From Selenomonas sp. AB3002 (lineage in GTDB: Bacteria; Bacillota; Negativicutes; Selenomonadales; Selenomonadaceae), in assembly GCF_000702545.1 (NCBI RefSeq), contig NZ_JNIO01000008.1, positions 310,001 through 374,000 on the forward strand: 64,000 bases of DNA, given 5' to 3'. How positions within the stretch are numbered: position 1 is the stretch's first letter; the number at the start of each line of letters is the position of its first letter. The translations under genes and the position numbers were made by a program. Under the pieces are notes generated by a model that was not told the origin of the DNA, did no database searches, and saw only the letters and a program-made list of their open reading frames with translations. Shown here in pieces: positions 51,253-59,225 of this stretch.

Positions 51253-53349
51253 ATGGAAGCTGTCTTTGAACATGAGATGGCAGTGGTTGCTATTCTAAAA
51301 AATGAAGGGAATTATATAAAGGAGTGGCTTGACTATCATATGTCAGCTGGGGTTACCAAATTTTATTTATATGATAACGAGAGCGAGGATAATCTTAAGA
51401 ATGTTTTACAACCTTATATTGATGCACAGATTGTGGATTACATGTATTGGCCTGGCACTTGTATGCAGCTAAAGGTTTATAATGATGCTCTCAAAAAACA
51501 TCGCTTTGACTGTCGTTATATGGCGTTTATAGATGCTGATGAGTTTATATTTCCTAAAGATAGAAGAACAATACCTGAAGTAATTGGCTCAATAATGTCA
51601 CTGGATCCTCTTGCGGGAGGAGTGGTAATAAATTGGCGTGTATTTGGTTCTTCTGGTCAGGAAAAAAAGAATTTAGATTTAGGTGTTATAGAAAGATTTA
51701 GGTTTCGCGCAAAAGATGATTTTGGTCCTAATACACATATTAAAAGTATTGTAAATCCAAGACGTGTTGAAAATGTAGTGCATGTACATTATGCTGATTA
51801 TCTTACGGGAATGTATGCAATTGATGAGCATGGCAATAAAGTGGTGTTGTCTGCATTTAATGGAAAAAATACGGTTGATCGTATATGTATAAATCATTAT
51901 TTTGTTAAATCAAGGGAGGAGTGGTTACAAAAGAGATCTAGAGGTACGGCTGATACTGGCAGAGTACGTTCTATGAAAGACTTTGAAAATCATGATAAAA
52001 ATGATGTTTATGACGATGGCATTTTAAACTATTATAAATTGCGGAAAGTCGACAAAAGGAAACATGGCAATTCTAAACAGGTAGTTTCCTTGGCTTTGAA
52101 TAAAATACGAGATTATTTAGAAGGGGAATCTGTTTTTTCTGAAAATGTAAATGCGGAAGTGATTTTGTCTTATTGGTATTTGTGTAAAAAGTATTATTTA
52201 AAGTTACTAGAGTATGATGAAGAAGAAATAATAGAGTTTTTTGTTGGAATTTTGGAATGCAGGGATGTTGGGGAAGTAAATGAGTGGGAATTTAGATTGT
52301 TGCAGAACTGTCTGCCTGATTTCTTTAGTTTTATCAAAAAGGATATAGATAAAAGAAATGCAATGCAATATATATTGTGGAAATTAGGGGGAGATATTGC
52401 AAAAATAGCTACAAAGAAAAATGTAAATTTACTAAAAACATATCATGACACAAGGGTTTATATTAATGCCAAAGGTAAACTTTATCATAATGGGATAAAC
52501 GATGACGAGAAATTTGATCATGGATTGCCAGTATATGCTTCCCTGGTAGCTCACGGTATGTATATTTTTTTTGTTGAATTGGAAGATTGTATGATGTATA
52601 TAAGTGAATTCGATAAAGGCGGGAGTGCAAAGCTATCTATATTACCACAGCTTTTTCGAGTAGAAGAAAATAAAAATGGAACAATTTCAATACATCAGAA
52701 TAATGGTTTTGTATCTGCTATTAGTAATGGATGGTTTCGCATTCAACCACACAATCGAGAATGGGAGCAGTTTTTTTTAGAACCTTCAGTTATGAACATT
52801 AATATCGGGCGTTTTGGTTTTAGGGAAATCCTAAAATTAGGTCCCCAAAAAGAGATGGTTAATAATGGACTTTTTTGCAGGAGAAAAAAAGAAAGGATTG
52901 AACATAAAGTTTTTCGTGATTTATGCACAGCTAGAGTAGATATAAAAAGTTGTGGTAGAAACTGTGGAGTGGAAGTAAAAAATATGTTGACAGATGTCAC
53001 TTTGAATCTGGAAAAACAAACGCCTGTAAATATAGATAGTAAAACTGTGGTGGTACAAAGTATTATAGGCGTGATGAAACTATCAGTTGGTTGCATCGGT
53101 GCAGGGATTTTGAACATAGAACTTAGAGGGCTATTACGTCTTAATAAAGATGGAAAAAGTCTTCCTTACTGGATTACTTATACATCTGTGCGTGCAAATG
53201 ATAATAGCATCTTACCTAGAGCGATGGACGTATGTTATGATAGTCCAATAATATTAAAAAAAGAAGTACAAGATGGAGAGACGTTAATATTAGATATAAA
53301 TTGGCAACCTTGCATGAAATCTGTAAAAGATCTTATGTTAGTGGAATAA
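51253..53349 (+). CDS. Glycosyltransferase family 92 (DUF23-like) protein
   Basis: About 698 residues from ATG 51253, placed 11 bases after GAGGAGG (51235-51241); ATG 51226 would put that site inside the gene. The N-terminal ~270 residues show the GT92/DUF23 layout: VAILKNEGNYIKEWLDYHMSAGV, FYLYDNESEDN, the YMAFIDADEFIF DxD motif, and FGSSG then HVHYADYLTG. The middle is helical; the last ~300 residues are beta-rich (DTRVYINAKGKLYHNG and DINWQPCMK) and could be a carbohydrate-binding or acceptor domain. AT-rich compared with flanking housekeeping genes. It lies between the two copies of a direct repeat. Confidence 0.8.
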   Translation: MEAVFEHEMAVVAILKNEGNYIKEWLDYHMSAGVTKFYLYDNESEDNLKNVLQPYIDAQIVDYMYWPGTCMQLKVYNDALKKHRFDCRYMAFIDADEFIFPKDRRTIPEVIGSIMSLDPLAGGVVINWRVFGSSGQEKKNLDLGVIERFRFRAKDDFGPNTHIKSIVNPRRVENVVHVHYADYLTGMYAIDEHGNKVVLSAFNGKNTVDRICINHYFVKSREEWLQKRSRGTADTGRVRSMKDFENHDKNDVYDDGILNYYKLRKVDKRKHGNSKQVVSLALNKIRDYLEGESVFSENVNAEVILSYWYLCKKYYLKLLEYDEEEIIEFFVGILECRDVGEVNEWEFRLLQNCLPDFFSFIKKDIDKRNAMQYILWKLGGDIAKIATKKNVNLLKTYHDTRVYINAKGKLYHNGINDDEKFDHGLPVYASLVAHGMYIFFVELEDCMMYISEFDKGGSAKLSILPQLFRVEENKNGTISIHQNNGFVSAISNGWFRIQPHNREWEQFFLEPSVMNINIGRFGFREILKLGPQKEMVNNGLFCRRKKERIEHKVFRDLCTARVDIKSCGRNCGVEVKNMLTDVTLNLEKQTPVNIDSKTVVVQSIIGVMKLSVGCIGAGILNIELRGLLRLNKDGKSLPYWITYTSVRANDNSILPRAMDVCYDSPIILKKEVQDGETLILDINWQPCMKSVKDLMLVE

Positions 53350-53460
53350 AATTTTTACATTTAGATTACGATTGTTGTAAATGCGTTGGGAGAGTAGCTG
53401 TTCGTAAGTAGCGTGGGAGTCGATTTCAGGCAACTCCAGCATGATGTTCACCTTCTTTAT

Positions 53461-53606
53461 CAAGTACTATTGTACATGTGAAACATCAAACTGAGATGGG
53501 GATACTCATTCGCAACAGCCTTTGCTGCAAATTGTGGGGGCACATTGAATAATGTGCCGTGGCTCAAGGCAGGCGAATATACGGCTTTGAGTTTTCTAAT
53601 TTACAT
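53461..53606 (+). repeat. Direct repeat copy 2, upstream of the AbiH gene
   Basis: The second copy of the 147-base repeat at 51033-51179. It ends 32 bases before the abiH start. The stretch 53350-53460 before it has no plus-strand gene; on the minus strand it can be read KKVNIMLELPEIDSHATYEQLL, possibly a decayed gene end. Confidence 0.85.
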
Positions 53607-53638
53607 TTTCAGTAGAGAAGGAGGGTAGCTTTATACCT

Positions 53639-54715
53639 ATGAATGTTTTGGTTATAGGCAATGGATTTGATTTGGCACATAAATTACCTACATCTTATGT
53701 AGATTTCATGAACTATTTGGATTTTTGTAATGCTGTTAATATAAATCGAGATATTCTTAAATATATAAGTCATGGTGATGATGAAAATAGGATATGGCAA
53801 ACTTTAAACCCAAAACTTAAAACATTGATTTTAAATCATTTAAATGTAGAAAAAAGTGAGGAGCTTTTACCACCTAGTATTATAGAGCTTATGAACCAAG
53901 ATAATTGTTGGTATAAATATTTTGATTACGAGATAAAACACAACAAATTTGCAAAGAAAAACTGGGTTGATTTTGAGGCAAAAATTGCCGTTGTTGTGAG
54001 ATGCTTAGAAGGAATAATTCAAGGTGAAAAGGTGGCGAAATATAGAAATAATGATAAAGCTTCAATTTTAACATTACTGGCTAATGGAACAATTAGTGGT
54101 TTTGAAAATGAGAATGAATATATAGAGTATATTCGCAAAGACTTAGACCTGTTTATCAAGTGCTTAGATAAGTATATAACGATAGTTGATAAAATTAAAT
54201 TGTCGGAAAGCGAAAAAATAAGCTGTGTTGAAAATATTGATGTTGATAAACTGGTAAGTTTTAATTATACAGAAACTTATTCTAAACTATATAAAAATAT
54301 TGAGAGAGATTGCATTGATTACGCACATGGCAAGGCAGGAGAAGCGGATAAAGGAGATATAAGTAACTTGGTGTTAGGTTGTGAAGAAACCTTGAAGGGA
54401 GATTGGAGGAGTATTGTTACACAGTGCGGATATTTTAAAAAGTATTTACAGAGGGATGTAAAGGGGACTGGACGTAATTATAGGAATTATTATAGAGAAG
54501 GTAAGAGCGAGAAAAACGTTTTGTATATTTTTGGCCATTCGCTTGATATAAATGATGGAGATATTATCAAATACATGATTGATAAAAGTGATAAAGTTGT
54601 TATTTTTTATTGGAATGTTGATGATGTGATTAATAAAGCTCAAAATCTTGTTCGTATTATGAGTAAGGAAGGCTATGAAAATGCCAGATGGAAAATAGAA
54701 TTTAGAAGGCAGTAG
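53639..54715 (+). CDS. abiH: AbiH family abortive-infection protein
   Basis: A 358-residue protein. The N-terminal MNVLVIGNGFDLAHKLPTSYVDFM is the diagnostic AbiH signature, with a further VSFNYTETY near 220 and YIFGHSLDINDGD near 305. AbiH proteins are single-gene phage-defence factors that reduce phage production by an incompletely known abortive mechanism; the fold resembles SIR2-like NAD-binding proteins. An AGAAGGAGGG ribosome binding site precedes ATG 53639. The AT-rich composition and the direct repeat in front suggest horizontal arrival inside the glycan locus. No second defence gene is adjacent. Confidence 0.9.
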   Translation: MNVLVIGNGFDLAHKLPTSYVDFMNYLDFCNAVNINRDILKYISHGDDENRIWQTLNPKLKTLILNHLNVEKSEELLPPSIIELMNQDNCWYKYFDYEIKHNKFAKKNWVDFEAKIAVVVRCLEGIIQGEKVAKYRNNDKASILTLLANGTISGFENENEYIEYIRKDLDLFIKCLDKYITIVDKIKLSESEKISCVENIDVDKLVSFNYTETYSKLYKNIERDCIDYAHGKAGEADKGDISNLVLGCEETLKGDWRSIVTQCGYFKKYLQRDVKGTGRNYRNYYREGKSEKNVLYIFGHSLDINDGDIIKYMIDKSDKVVIFYWNVDDVINKAQNLVRIMSKEGYENARWKIEFRRQ

Positions 54716-54759
54716 CTTTGTGAGGCTATTGTGTCGATGCGTGAGCTGATTATAAGTCT

Positions 54760-54972
54760 TTGGAGAATTGGCCCCAGAAACTGCCTCAAGAGAAGCTAGT
54801 TGTATCTTCGTTGAATAGTCCTTTGCTGAAGGCCTTTTGGGATGTTTGGCAGGGACGACTGGACATGGAGGTGCTCTCTGACTACAGCTACGATGGAATG
54901 TTCAGCGGTCAAGTCGGGATACAGCTTTATGAGCATGATGTTTTTCCTTCCACAAAGAAAATGAGTATTTGA
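54760..54972 (+). CDS. Hypothetical fragment between abiH and rmlA
   Basis: A 70-codon frame starting TTG 54760 without a ribosome binding site; I do not recognise the product. The amino-acid sequence (LPQEKLVVSSLNSPLLKAFW, then DYSYDGMFSGQVGIQLYEHD) looks protein-like rather than random, and base composition returns to moderate GC. It is most likely the remnant of an older gene. The rest of 54716-55047 contains nothing else I can support apart from the rmlA ribosome binding site. Confidence 0.3.
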   Translation: MENWPQKLPQEKLVVSSLNSPLLKAFWDVWQGRLDMEVLSDYSYDGMFSGQVGIQLYEHDVFPSTKKMSI

Positions 54973-55047
54973 GAGCTCGGTTGGCGGTTTGAGGCGTGTC
55001 TTGTTTAAGTGTTGCTGGTTGTTGTTGTGAAAATGGGAGGTATATTT

Positions 55048-55923
55048 TTGATTAAGAAAGGCATTATCTTAGCAGGTGGTTCTGGCACCAGATTGTATCC
55101 TTTGACGGAGGTGGTTTCCAAGCAGCTTATGCCGGTGTACGACAAGCCTATGATATATTATCCTTTGAGCACGTTGCTATTAGCGGGCATCAATGATATT
55201 TTGGTTATCACCACGCCCCATGACCAGGAAGCTTTCAGACAGCTTCTGGGGAATGGCAGCCAGTTGGGGATTAGCATCAGTTATGCTGTGCAGCCACGAC
55301 CTGAGGGTTTAGCCCAGGCGTTCTTGATTGGTGAGGAGTTTATCAATGGGGATGCCTGCGCTTTGGTGCTGGGGGACAACATCTTTTATGGTTCGGATCT
55401 TGCTAAATCCATGCAGAAGGCTGCTGTCTGTGATGATGGCGCTACGGTCTTTGCCTATTATGTGTCTGACCCTGAGCGCTACGGCGTAGTGGCTTTTGAC
55501 AAGGAAGGCCGCGCCACCAGCCTGGAGGAGAAGCCGAAGGAGCCAAAGTCAAATTATGCGGTGACTGGTCTTTATTTCTATGATAAGGATATCGTGGATA
55601 TTGCCAAGGAAGTGAAGCCCTCGCCCCGTGGGGAACTGGAAATCACCGATGTGAACAAGGCTTATCTGGCAGCGGGCAAGCTCAGGGTGGAGAAGATGCG
55701 CCGCGGCTATGCCTGGCTGGATACGGGAACTCATGAATCCCTGCTGCAGGCAGCCCAGTTCGTCCAGACTATCCAGGCCCGCCAGGGGCTCAAGGTAGCC
55801 TGCATCGAGGAAATCGCTTATCGCATGGGCTATATCGGGCCTGAGCAGCTGCTGAAGCTGGCGGAGCCTATGAAGAAGAATGCCTATGGCAAGTATTTGC
55901 AGCAGCTGGCTAGAGAAAAATAA
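55048..55923 (+). CDS. rmlA: Glucose-1-phosphate thymidylyltransferase
   Basis: About 291 residues from TTG 55048, eight bases after GGGAGG (55035-55040); an upstream frame from 55009 is unlikely. It makes dTDP-glucose from dTTP and glucose-1-phosphate, the first step to dTDP-rhamnose. Signature [11 protein letters not shown] at the N-terminus, [25 protein letters not shown] with the metal aspartate, [13 protein letters not shown] and [10 protein letters not shown]. Length is typical. It heads the rmlA-rmlC-rmlB operon; rmlD is not in the window. Confidence 0.96.
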   Translation: MIKKGIILAGGSGTRLYPLTEVVSKQLMPVYDKPMIYYPLSTLLLAGINDILVITTPHDQEAFRQLLGNGSQLGISISYAVQPRPEGLAQAFLIGEEFINGDACALVLGDNIFYGSDLAKSMQKAAVCDDGATVFAYYVSDPERYGVVAFDKEGRATSLEEKPKEPKSNYAVTGLYFYDKDIVDIAKEVKPSPRGELEITDVNKAYLAAGKLRVEKMRRGYAWLDTGTHESLLQAAQFVQTIQARQGLKVACIEEIAYRMGYIGPEQLLKLAEPMKKNAYGKYLQQLAREK

Positions 55924-55941
55924 GGAAAGGTCGCAGAGAGA

Positions 55942-56517
55942 ATGAAAGTAACGGAAACTAAGCTGAAAGGCGTTTATGTCGTGGAGCCGCAGGTCTTTGG
56001 CGATGCGCGGGGCTGGTTCATGGAGAGCTGGTCCAAGCGCAAGCTGGAGGAAGCTGGCCTGAAAGTGGAGTTCGTGCAGGACAACCAGTCTTACTCCTCT
56101 CAGAAGGGCATCCTGCGTGGCCTGCACTATCAGCAGAATCCCATGTGCCAGGCCAAGATGGTGCGCTGCACCAGGGGCAAGATCTTCGATGTGGCGGTAG
56201 ATATCCGCCAGGGTTCCCCCCAGTACGCCCAGTGGGTAGGGGTGGAACTCTCCGCCGAGAACAAGAAGCAGCTCTTTATCCCCCGTGGCTTTGCCCACGG
56301 CTTCATCACCCTCACGGATGAGGTGGAAGTGCAGTACAAGGCTGACAATTACTACGCTCCCGAGTGCGATGGCAATGTGCGCTGGGATGATCCTGAGATT
56401 GGCGTGGAGTGGCCCATCCAGCCGGTGATTCTCTCCGACAAGGACGAGAAGGCGCCGACCCTGGCTGAGCGCATGGAGAAGAAGGAAATCAACTTTGTCT
56501 ATGAGGAGATGAAGTAA
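55942..56517 (+). CDS. rmlC: dTDP-4-dehydrorhamnose 3,5-epimerase
   Basis: A 191-residue cupin epimerase that inverts C3 and C5 of dTDP-4-keto-6-deoxyglucose. Motifs include FGDARGWFMESW, VQDNQSYSSQKGILRGLHYQ (catalytic histidine), GKIFDVAVDIR, FIPRGFAHGF and YAPECDGNVRWDDPEIGVEWP. Full length. The gene sits 18 bases after rmlA, and its stop overlaps the rmlB start in TAATG. Confidence 0.97.
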   Translation: MKVTETKLKGVYVVEPQVFGDARGWFMESWSKRKLEEAGLKVEFVQDNQSYSSQKGILRGLHYQQNPMCQAKMVRCTRGKIFDVAVDIRQGSPQYAQWVGVELSAENKKQLFIPRGFAHGFITLTDEVEVQYKADNYYAPECDGNVRWDDPEIGVEWPIQPVILSDKDEKAPTLAERMEKKEINFVYEEMK

Positions 56518-57548
56518 TGAATATTGTTGTAACCGGCGGCGCCGGCTTCATTGGTGCCAATTTCGTCTACTATATGCTGGAGAACCGTCCCGAGGACAAG
56601 ATCATCTGCTATGACAAGCTGACCTATGCGGGCAATCTGGCTACGCTGGCAGAGGCTCAGAAGAACAAGCAGTTCAAGTTTATCAAGGGCGATATTGCTG
56701 ACTGCGAGGCAGTTTACAAGCTGTTCGAGGAAGAAAAGCCTGACGTCATTGTGAACTTCGCTGCCGAGTCCCATGTGGATCGCTCCATCGAGAACCCTGA
56801 GATCTTCCTGCAGACCAATGTCATCGGCACCAGCGTGCTGATGGATGCTTGCCGCAAATACGGCATCAAGCGCTACCATCAGGTATCCACTGATGAGGTT
56901 TACGGCGACCTGCCCCTTGACCGTCCCGACCTCTTCTTCACGGAGGAGACGCCGCTGCATACCTCTAGCCCGTATTCTGCTTCCAAGGCCTCTGCAGATT
57001 TGCTGGTCATGGCCTACCACCGCACCTACGGACTGCCCGTGACTATTTCCCGCTGCTCCAACAACTATGGGCCTTTCCACTTCCCCGAGAAGCTCATTCC
57101 CCTCATGATCATAAACGCCATGCACGATAAGAAGCTGCCCGTCTATGGCGACGGCCTCAATGTGCGCGACTGGCTTTTCGTGAAGGATCACTGCGCGGCC
57201 ATCGAGATCATCCTGCGCAAGGGCAAGGTAGGCGAGGTCTACAACATCGGTGGCCACAATGAACGCCAAAATATCCAGGTGGTGAAGGCTATCCTCAAGG
57301 AACTTGGGAAAGGCGAGGAGCTGATCGAGCACGTCACCGACCGCAAGGGCCACGACCGCCGCTATGCCATCGACCCCACCAAGATCCGCGAGGAGCTGGG
57401 CTGGGAACCTACTACTAGCCCAGAGGCTGGCATCAAGGCTACGGTCAAATGGTATCAGGAGCATGAGGACTGGTGGCAGCGTATTGTCTCTGGTGAGTAT
57501 CAGAATTACTACGATAATATGTACGGCAATCGGCAGGTTATTGAATGA
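56517..57548 (+). CDS. rmlB: dTDP-glucose 4,6-dehydratase
   Basis: A 343-residue extended short-chain dehydrogenase that converts dTDP-glucose to dTDP-4-keto-6-deoxyglucose. NAD motif VTGGAGFIGANFVYYML, FAAESHVDRSIENP, STDEVYGDL (catalytic Asp/Glu), the YSASKASADLLVMAYHRTYG Y-x-x-x-K, and NNYGPFHFPEKLIPL are all present. Coupled to rmlC by overlap. With rmlA and rmlC it gives dTDP-4-keto-L-rhamnose; the final reductase must be encoded elsewhere. Confidence 0.97.
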   Translation: MNIVVTGGAGFIGANFVYYMLENRPEDKIICYDKLTYAGNLATLAEAQKNKQFKFIKGDIADCEAVYKLFEEEKPDVIVNFAAESHVDRSIENPEIFLQTNVIGTSVLMDACRKYGIKRYHQVSTDEVYGDLPLDRPDLFFTEETPLHTSSPYSASKASADLLVMAYHRTYGLPVTISRCSNNYGPFHFPEKLIPLMIINAMHDKKLPVYGDGLNVRDWLFVKDHCAAIEIILRKGKVGEVYNIGGHNERQNIQVVKAILKELGKGEELIEHVTDRKGHDRRYAIDPTKIREELGWEPTTSPEAGIKATVKWYQEHEDWWQRIVSGEYQNYYDNMYGNRQVIE

Positions 57549-57555
57549 ATCATAA

Positions 57556-57578
57556 ATCCCCTCGCTAGGCGGGGGGAT
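57556..57578 (+). terminator. Hairpin after the rml operon
   Basis: ATCCCCTCGC pairs with GCGGGGGGAT around a 3-base loop. There is no T-run behind it, so strength as a terminator is uncertain. Confidence 0.45.
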
Positions 57579-57581
57579 GAC

Positions 57582-57705
57582 TCACACGATGCTATATTTT
57601 TCATATAGCTGATTTCTTAATGTAGCATTCTTCGTAGCAGACAATATTTCATCATTTCTTCCCATCTCCAGCAGACGAGCAATGAGCCGTGAAAGCTTAT
57701 CCTAT
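57582..57705 (-). pseudogene. 3' relic of an Rpn-family nuclease gene
   Basis: On the minus strand this reads DKLSRLIARLLEMGRNDEIL followed by SATKNATLRNQLYEKYSIV and a stop, almost the same as the C-terminus of the intact Rpn gene at 59226. The rest of the gene is absent; the relic is joined directly to a RelB-like fragment. Confidence 0.75.
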
Positions 57706-57708
57706 CCA

Positions 57709-57825
57709 TCAGCCCTGTCTTATGTTGATGGCAACAGACACGTTTAGACCTGCATTGCTGCAGAATTCTTCAAAGTATTTCTTGTCATCATGGTCAATTC
57801 TGACGCTGAGGGTAGATTGTGCCAT
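57709..57825 (-). pseudogene. Truncated RelB/DinJ-type antitoxin
   Basis: Thirty-eight codons from an ATG at 57825 with AAAGGAG upstream: MAQSTLSVRIDHDDKKYFEE, then CSNAGLNVSVAINI. This is the ribbon-helix-helix N-terminus of RelB/DinJ antitoxins. The frame ends after ~38 residues where the normal protein has 85-100, and no toxin follows. The break point abuts the Rpn relic, so one deletion probably joined both genes. Confidence 0.65.
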
Positions 57826-57910
57826 ATATATCACTCCTTTTTATACGTTATATAGCTTGTGTGTGACAATGGCAATACAAAAAGTCTTTATCCATGGTAA
57901 GGAGGAGTAT

Positions 57911-58375
57911 ATGGAAAAGTATAAAAATAAAGTTGGACGGCATAAAATCGTCTATAGCCACACGGGTGAATTCGATGCCTGGGTGCCTGCCACCATGGAA
58001 TTCCTCGGCACGCTGATGCCACCCACTCTCTCCAAGCGGGCGGCTGCCATGCTGCTCCTGGTGGCTGGCATGGGCAATGAGGAGATTGTGGAGCTCACGG
58101 GCATGTGTATCCGCAGCGTCCGTGCACTCAGGAAAACCATGGAGGAGCAGGAGCCGACCTCCGAGCTCTTTGCCATCAAGCCCGGCAGCGGGCGAAAGAG
58201 AAAGACCGAGGGCATAGAGGAGCAGGTGTGGGCTGAGTTGGACACAGGCAACTATCAAACACATAAGGATGTGGCGGATATGCTGAAAGAGAAGTTTGGC
58301 ATAGATGCCTCGGTTAATCTGGCTGCCCGGGTGATGAAGCGGTGGAAGGCGGCTCGTGAAGAAATCTCGAAGTGA
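57911..58375 (+). CDS. HTH protein of the duplicated two-gene module (copy 1)
   Basis: A 154-residue protein from ATG 57911 (AAGGAGGAG ribosome binding site); the frame extends upstream to 57689 without support. The centre, LSKRAAAMLLLVAGMGNEEI, then TGMCIRSVRALRKTMEEQ, is a helix-turn-helix like that of IS630-type orfA or homeodomain-like regulators. A GSGRKRKTE basic linker follows, then a second helical unit (HKDVADMLKEKFGI, then ASVNLAARVMKRWK). It could be a DNA-binding regulator or a domesticated transposase N-terminus; no catalytic DDE part follows. The XRE gene begins 16 bases later. A close paralogue lies at 62850. Confidence 0.7.
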   Translation: MEKYKNKVGRHKIVYSHTGEFDAWVPATMEFLGTLMPPTLSKRAAAMLLLVAGMGNEEIVELTGMCIRSVRALRKTMEEQEPTSELFAIKPGSGRKRKTEGIEEQVWAELDTGNYQTHKDVADMLKEKFGIDASVNLAARVMKRWKAAREEISK

Positions 58376-58391
58376 TAGGGGGGCAGCTTCT

Positions 58392-58751
58392 GTGGTTTGG
58401 AAGAATAAGTTCCATGAGCGGATAAACGAATTGTGGAAGCGGGCCAAAGTCCGAAATCGCAAATTGACACAGGCTGAGTATGCCGGTTGCTTCGGTGTGA
58501 CCAGAAATGCTCTGCTGGGCTGGCTGCGAGGCTCAGGGCAGCCTGATACAGACGGCCTGGTCCGTATCGCCAGCACAGAAAACGTCAGCTTGTCCTGGCT
58601 GCTGGGAGCTGAGTGCTCCGGTGGCAAGGACGAATCTCCCTGGGATGAGCAGGAGATACTTCATATTTATCGAAGCATCAGCCCGGAGCATAAGGAGATC
58701 TTGATGGAGCTGGCAAAAAAATTTCAAATACATGATAGAAAACTGTCATAA
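58392..58751 (+). CDS. XRE-family regulator of the duplicated two-gene module (copy 1)
   Basis: About 119 residues from GTG 58392 (AGGGGGG ribosome binding site). It starts VWKNKFHERINELWKRAKVR, with an HTH_3-like domain LTQAEYAGCFGVTRNALLGW, then GSGQPDTDGLVRIASTENVSLSWLLG. The C-terminal helix (EILHIYRSISPEHKEILMEL) resembles oligomerisation tails of small XRE repressors. The start was chosen because the paralogue at 63326 aligns from the same residue. Terminated by a strong hairpin. The target is unknown. Confidence 0.75.
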   Translation: MVWKNKFHERINELWKRAKVRNRKLTQAEYAGCFGVTRNALLGWLRGSGQPDTDGLVRIASTENVSLSWLLGAECSGGKDESPWDEQEILHIYRSISPEHKEILMELAKKFQIHDRKLS

Positions 58752-58797
58752 AAACGGACTTGCATGTGATGATTATTTCCCATGCAAGTCCGTTTTT
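58750..58797 (+). terminator. Intrinsic terminator of module copy 1
   Basis: AAAAACGGACTTGCATG and CATGCAAGTCCGTTTTT form a 17-base-pair stem, working on both strands. Confidence 0.92.
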
Positions 58798-58880
58798 GGC
58801 TATCTGATAACTGAAAGAGAAAAGGGGCTGTATGAGAAAATCAGACCATGGAATACAAGAGCCTTCCGTTGGGGCGGGGG

Positions 58881-59138
58881 TTACCGTAGAACAGTTATAT
58901 CGTATTTGGGTATGATGGTGTCTCTGGTAATGATTGTTAGATTCCTGGGTTGTGCCTGAGCCACGAGTAGTCTGTCAAATGGGTCTCGATGTATGAATGG
59001 TAGCTTTTCTACTATGTCCAGGTCTGGGTAATCTATTCCTAAAAATTGTATTGATTCTTCTTTGCATATACTGGCCATTTCCTCAAAAGTGTAGGGAAAA
59101 CGGAGCTTTCCTAAGCTTTTCTTTATGGACATAAGCAA
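58881..59138 (-). pseudogene. N-terminally truncated PIN-domain (VapC-like) toxin
   Basis: An 85-residue frame. SIKKSLGKLRF and FIHRDPFDRLLVAQA followed by TIITRD are the typical second half of PIN-domain toxins, with later acidic residues of the nuclease site. The first half with the initial LLDT-type aspartate is missing, and an in-frame stop lies shortly upstream of the TTG start. No antitoxin gene is adjacent. Probably an inactive relic. Confidence 0.65.
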
Positions 59139-59225
59139 CGTGGTAGCCGATTATTATTGGGTAAATTGTAGGGAGGCTTAGGAGGAAAATAAAAGCTCCC
59201 GCCGTAGCGGGAGCCGTGTTAGTGG

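Noticed and set aside
52743-53117. 124-codon minus-strand frame opposite the GT92 gene
   Set aside because: No ribosome binding site or motif; it lies inside a long coherent plus-strand gene.
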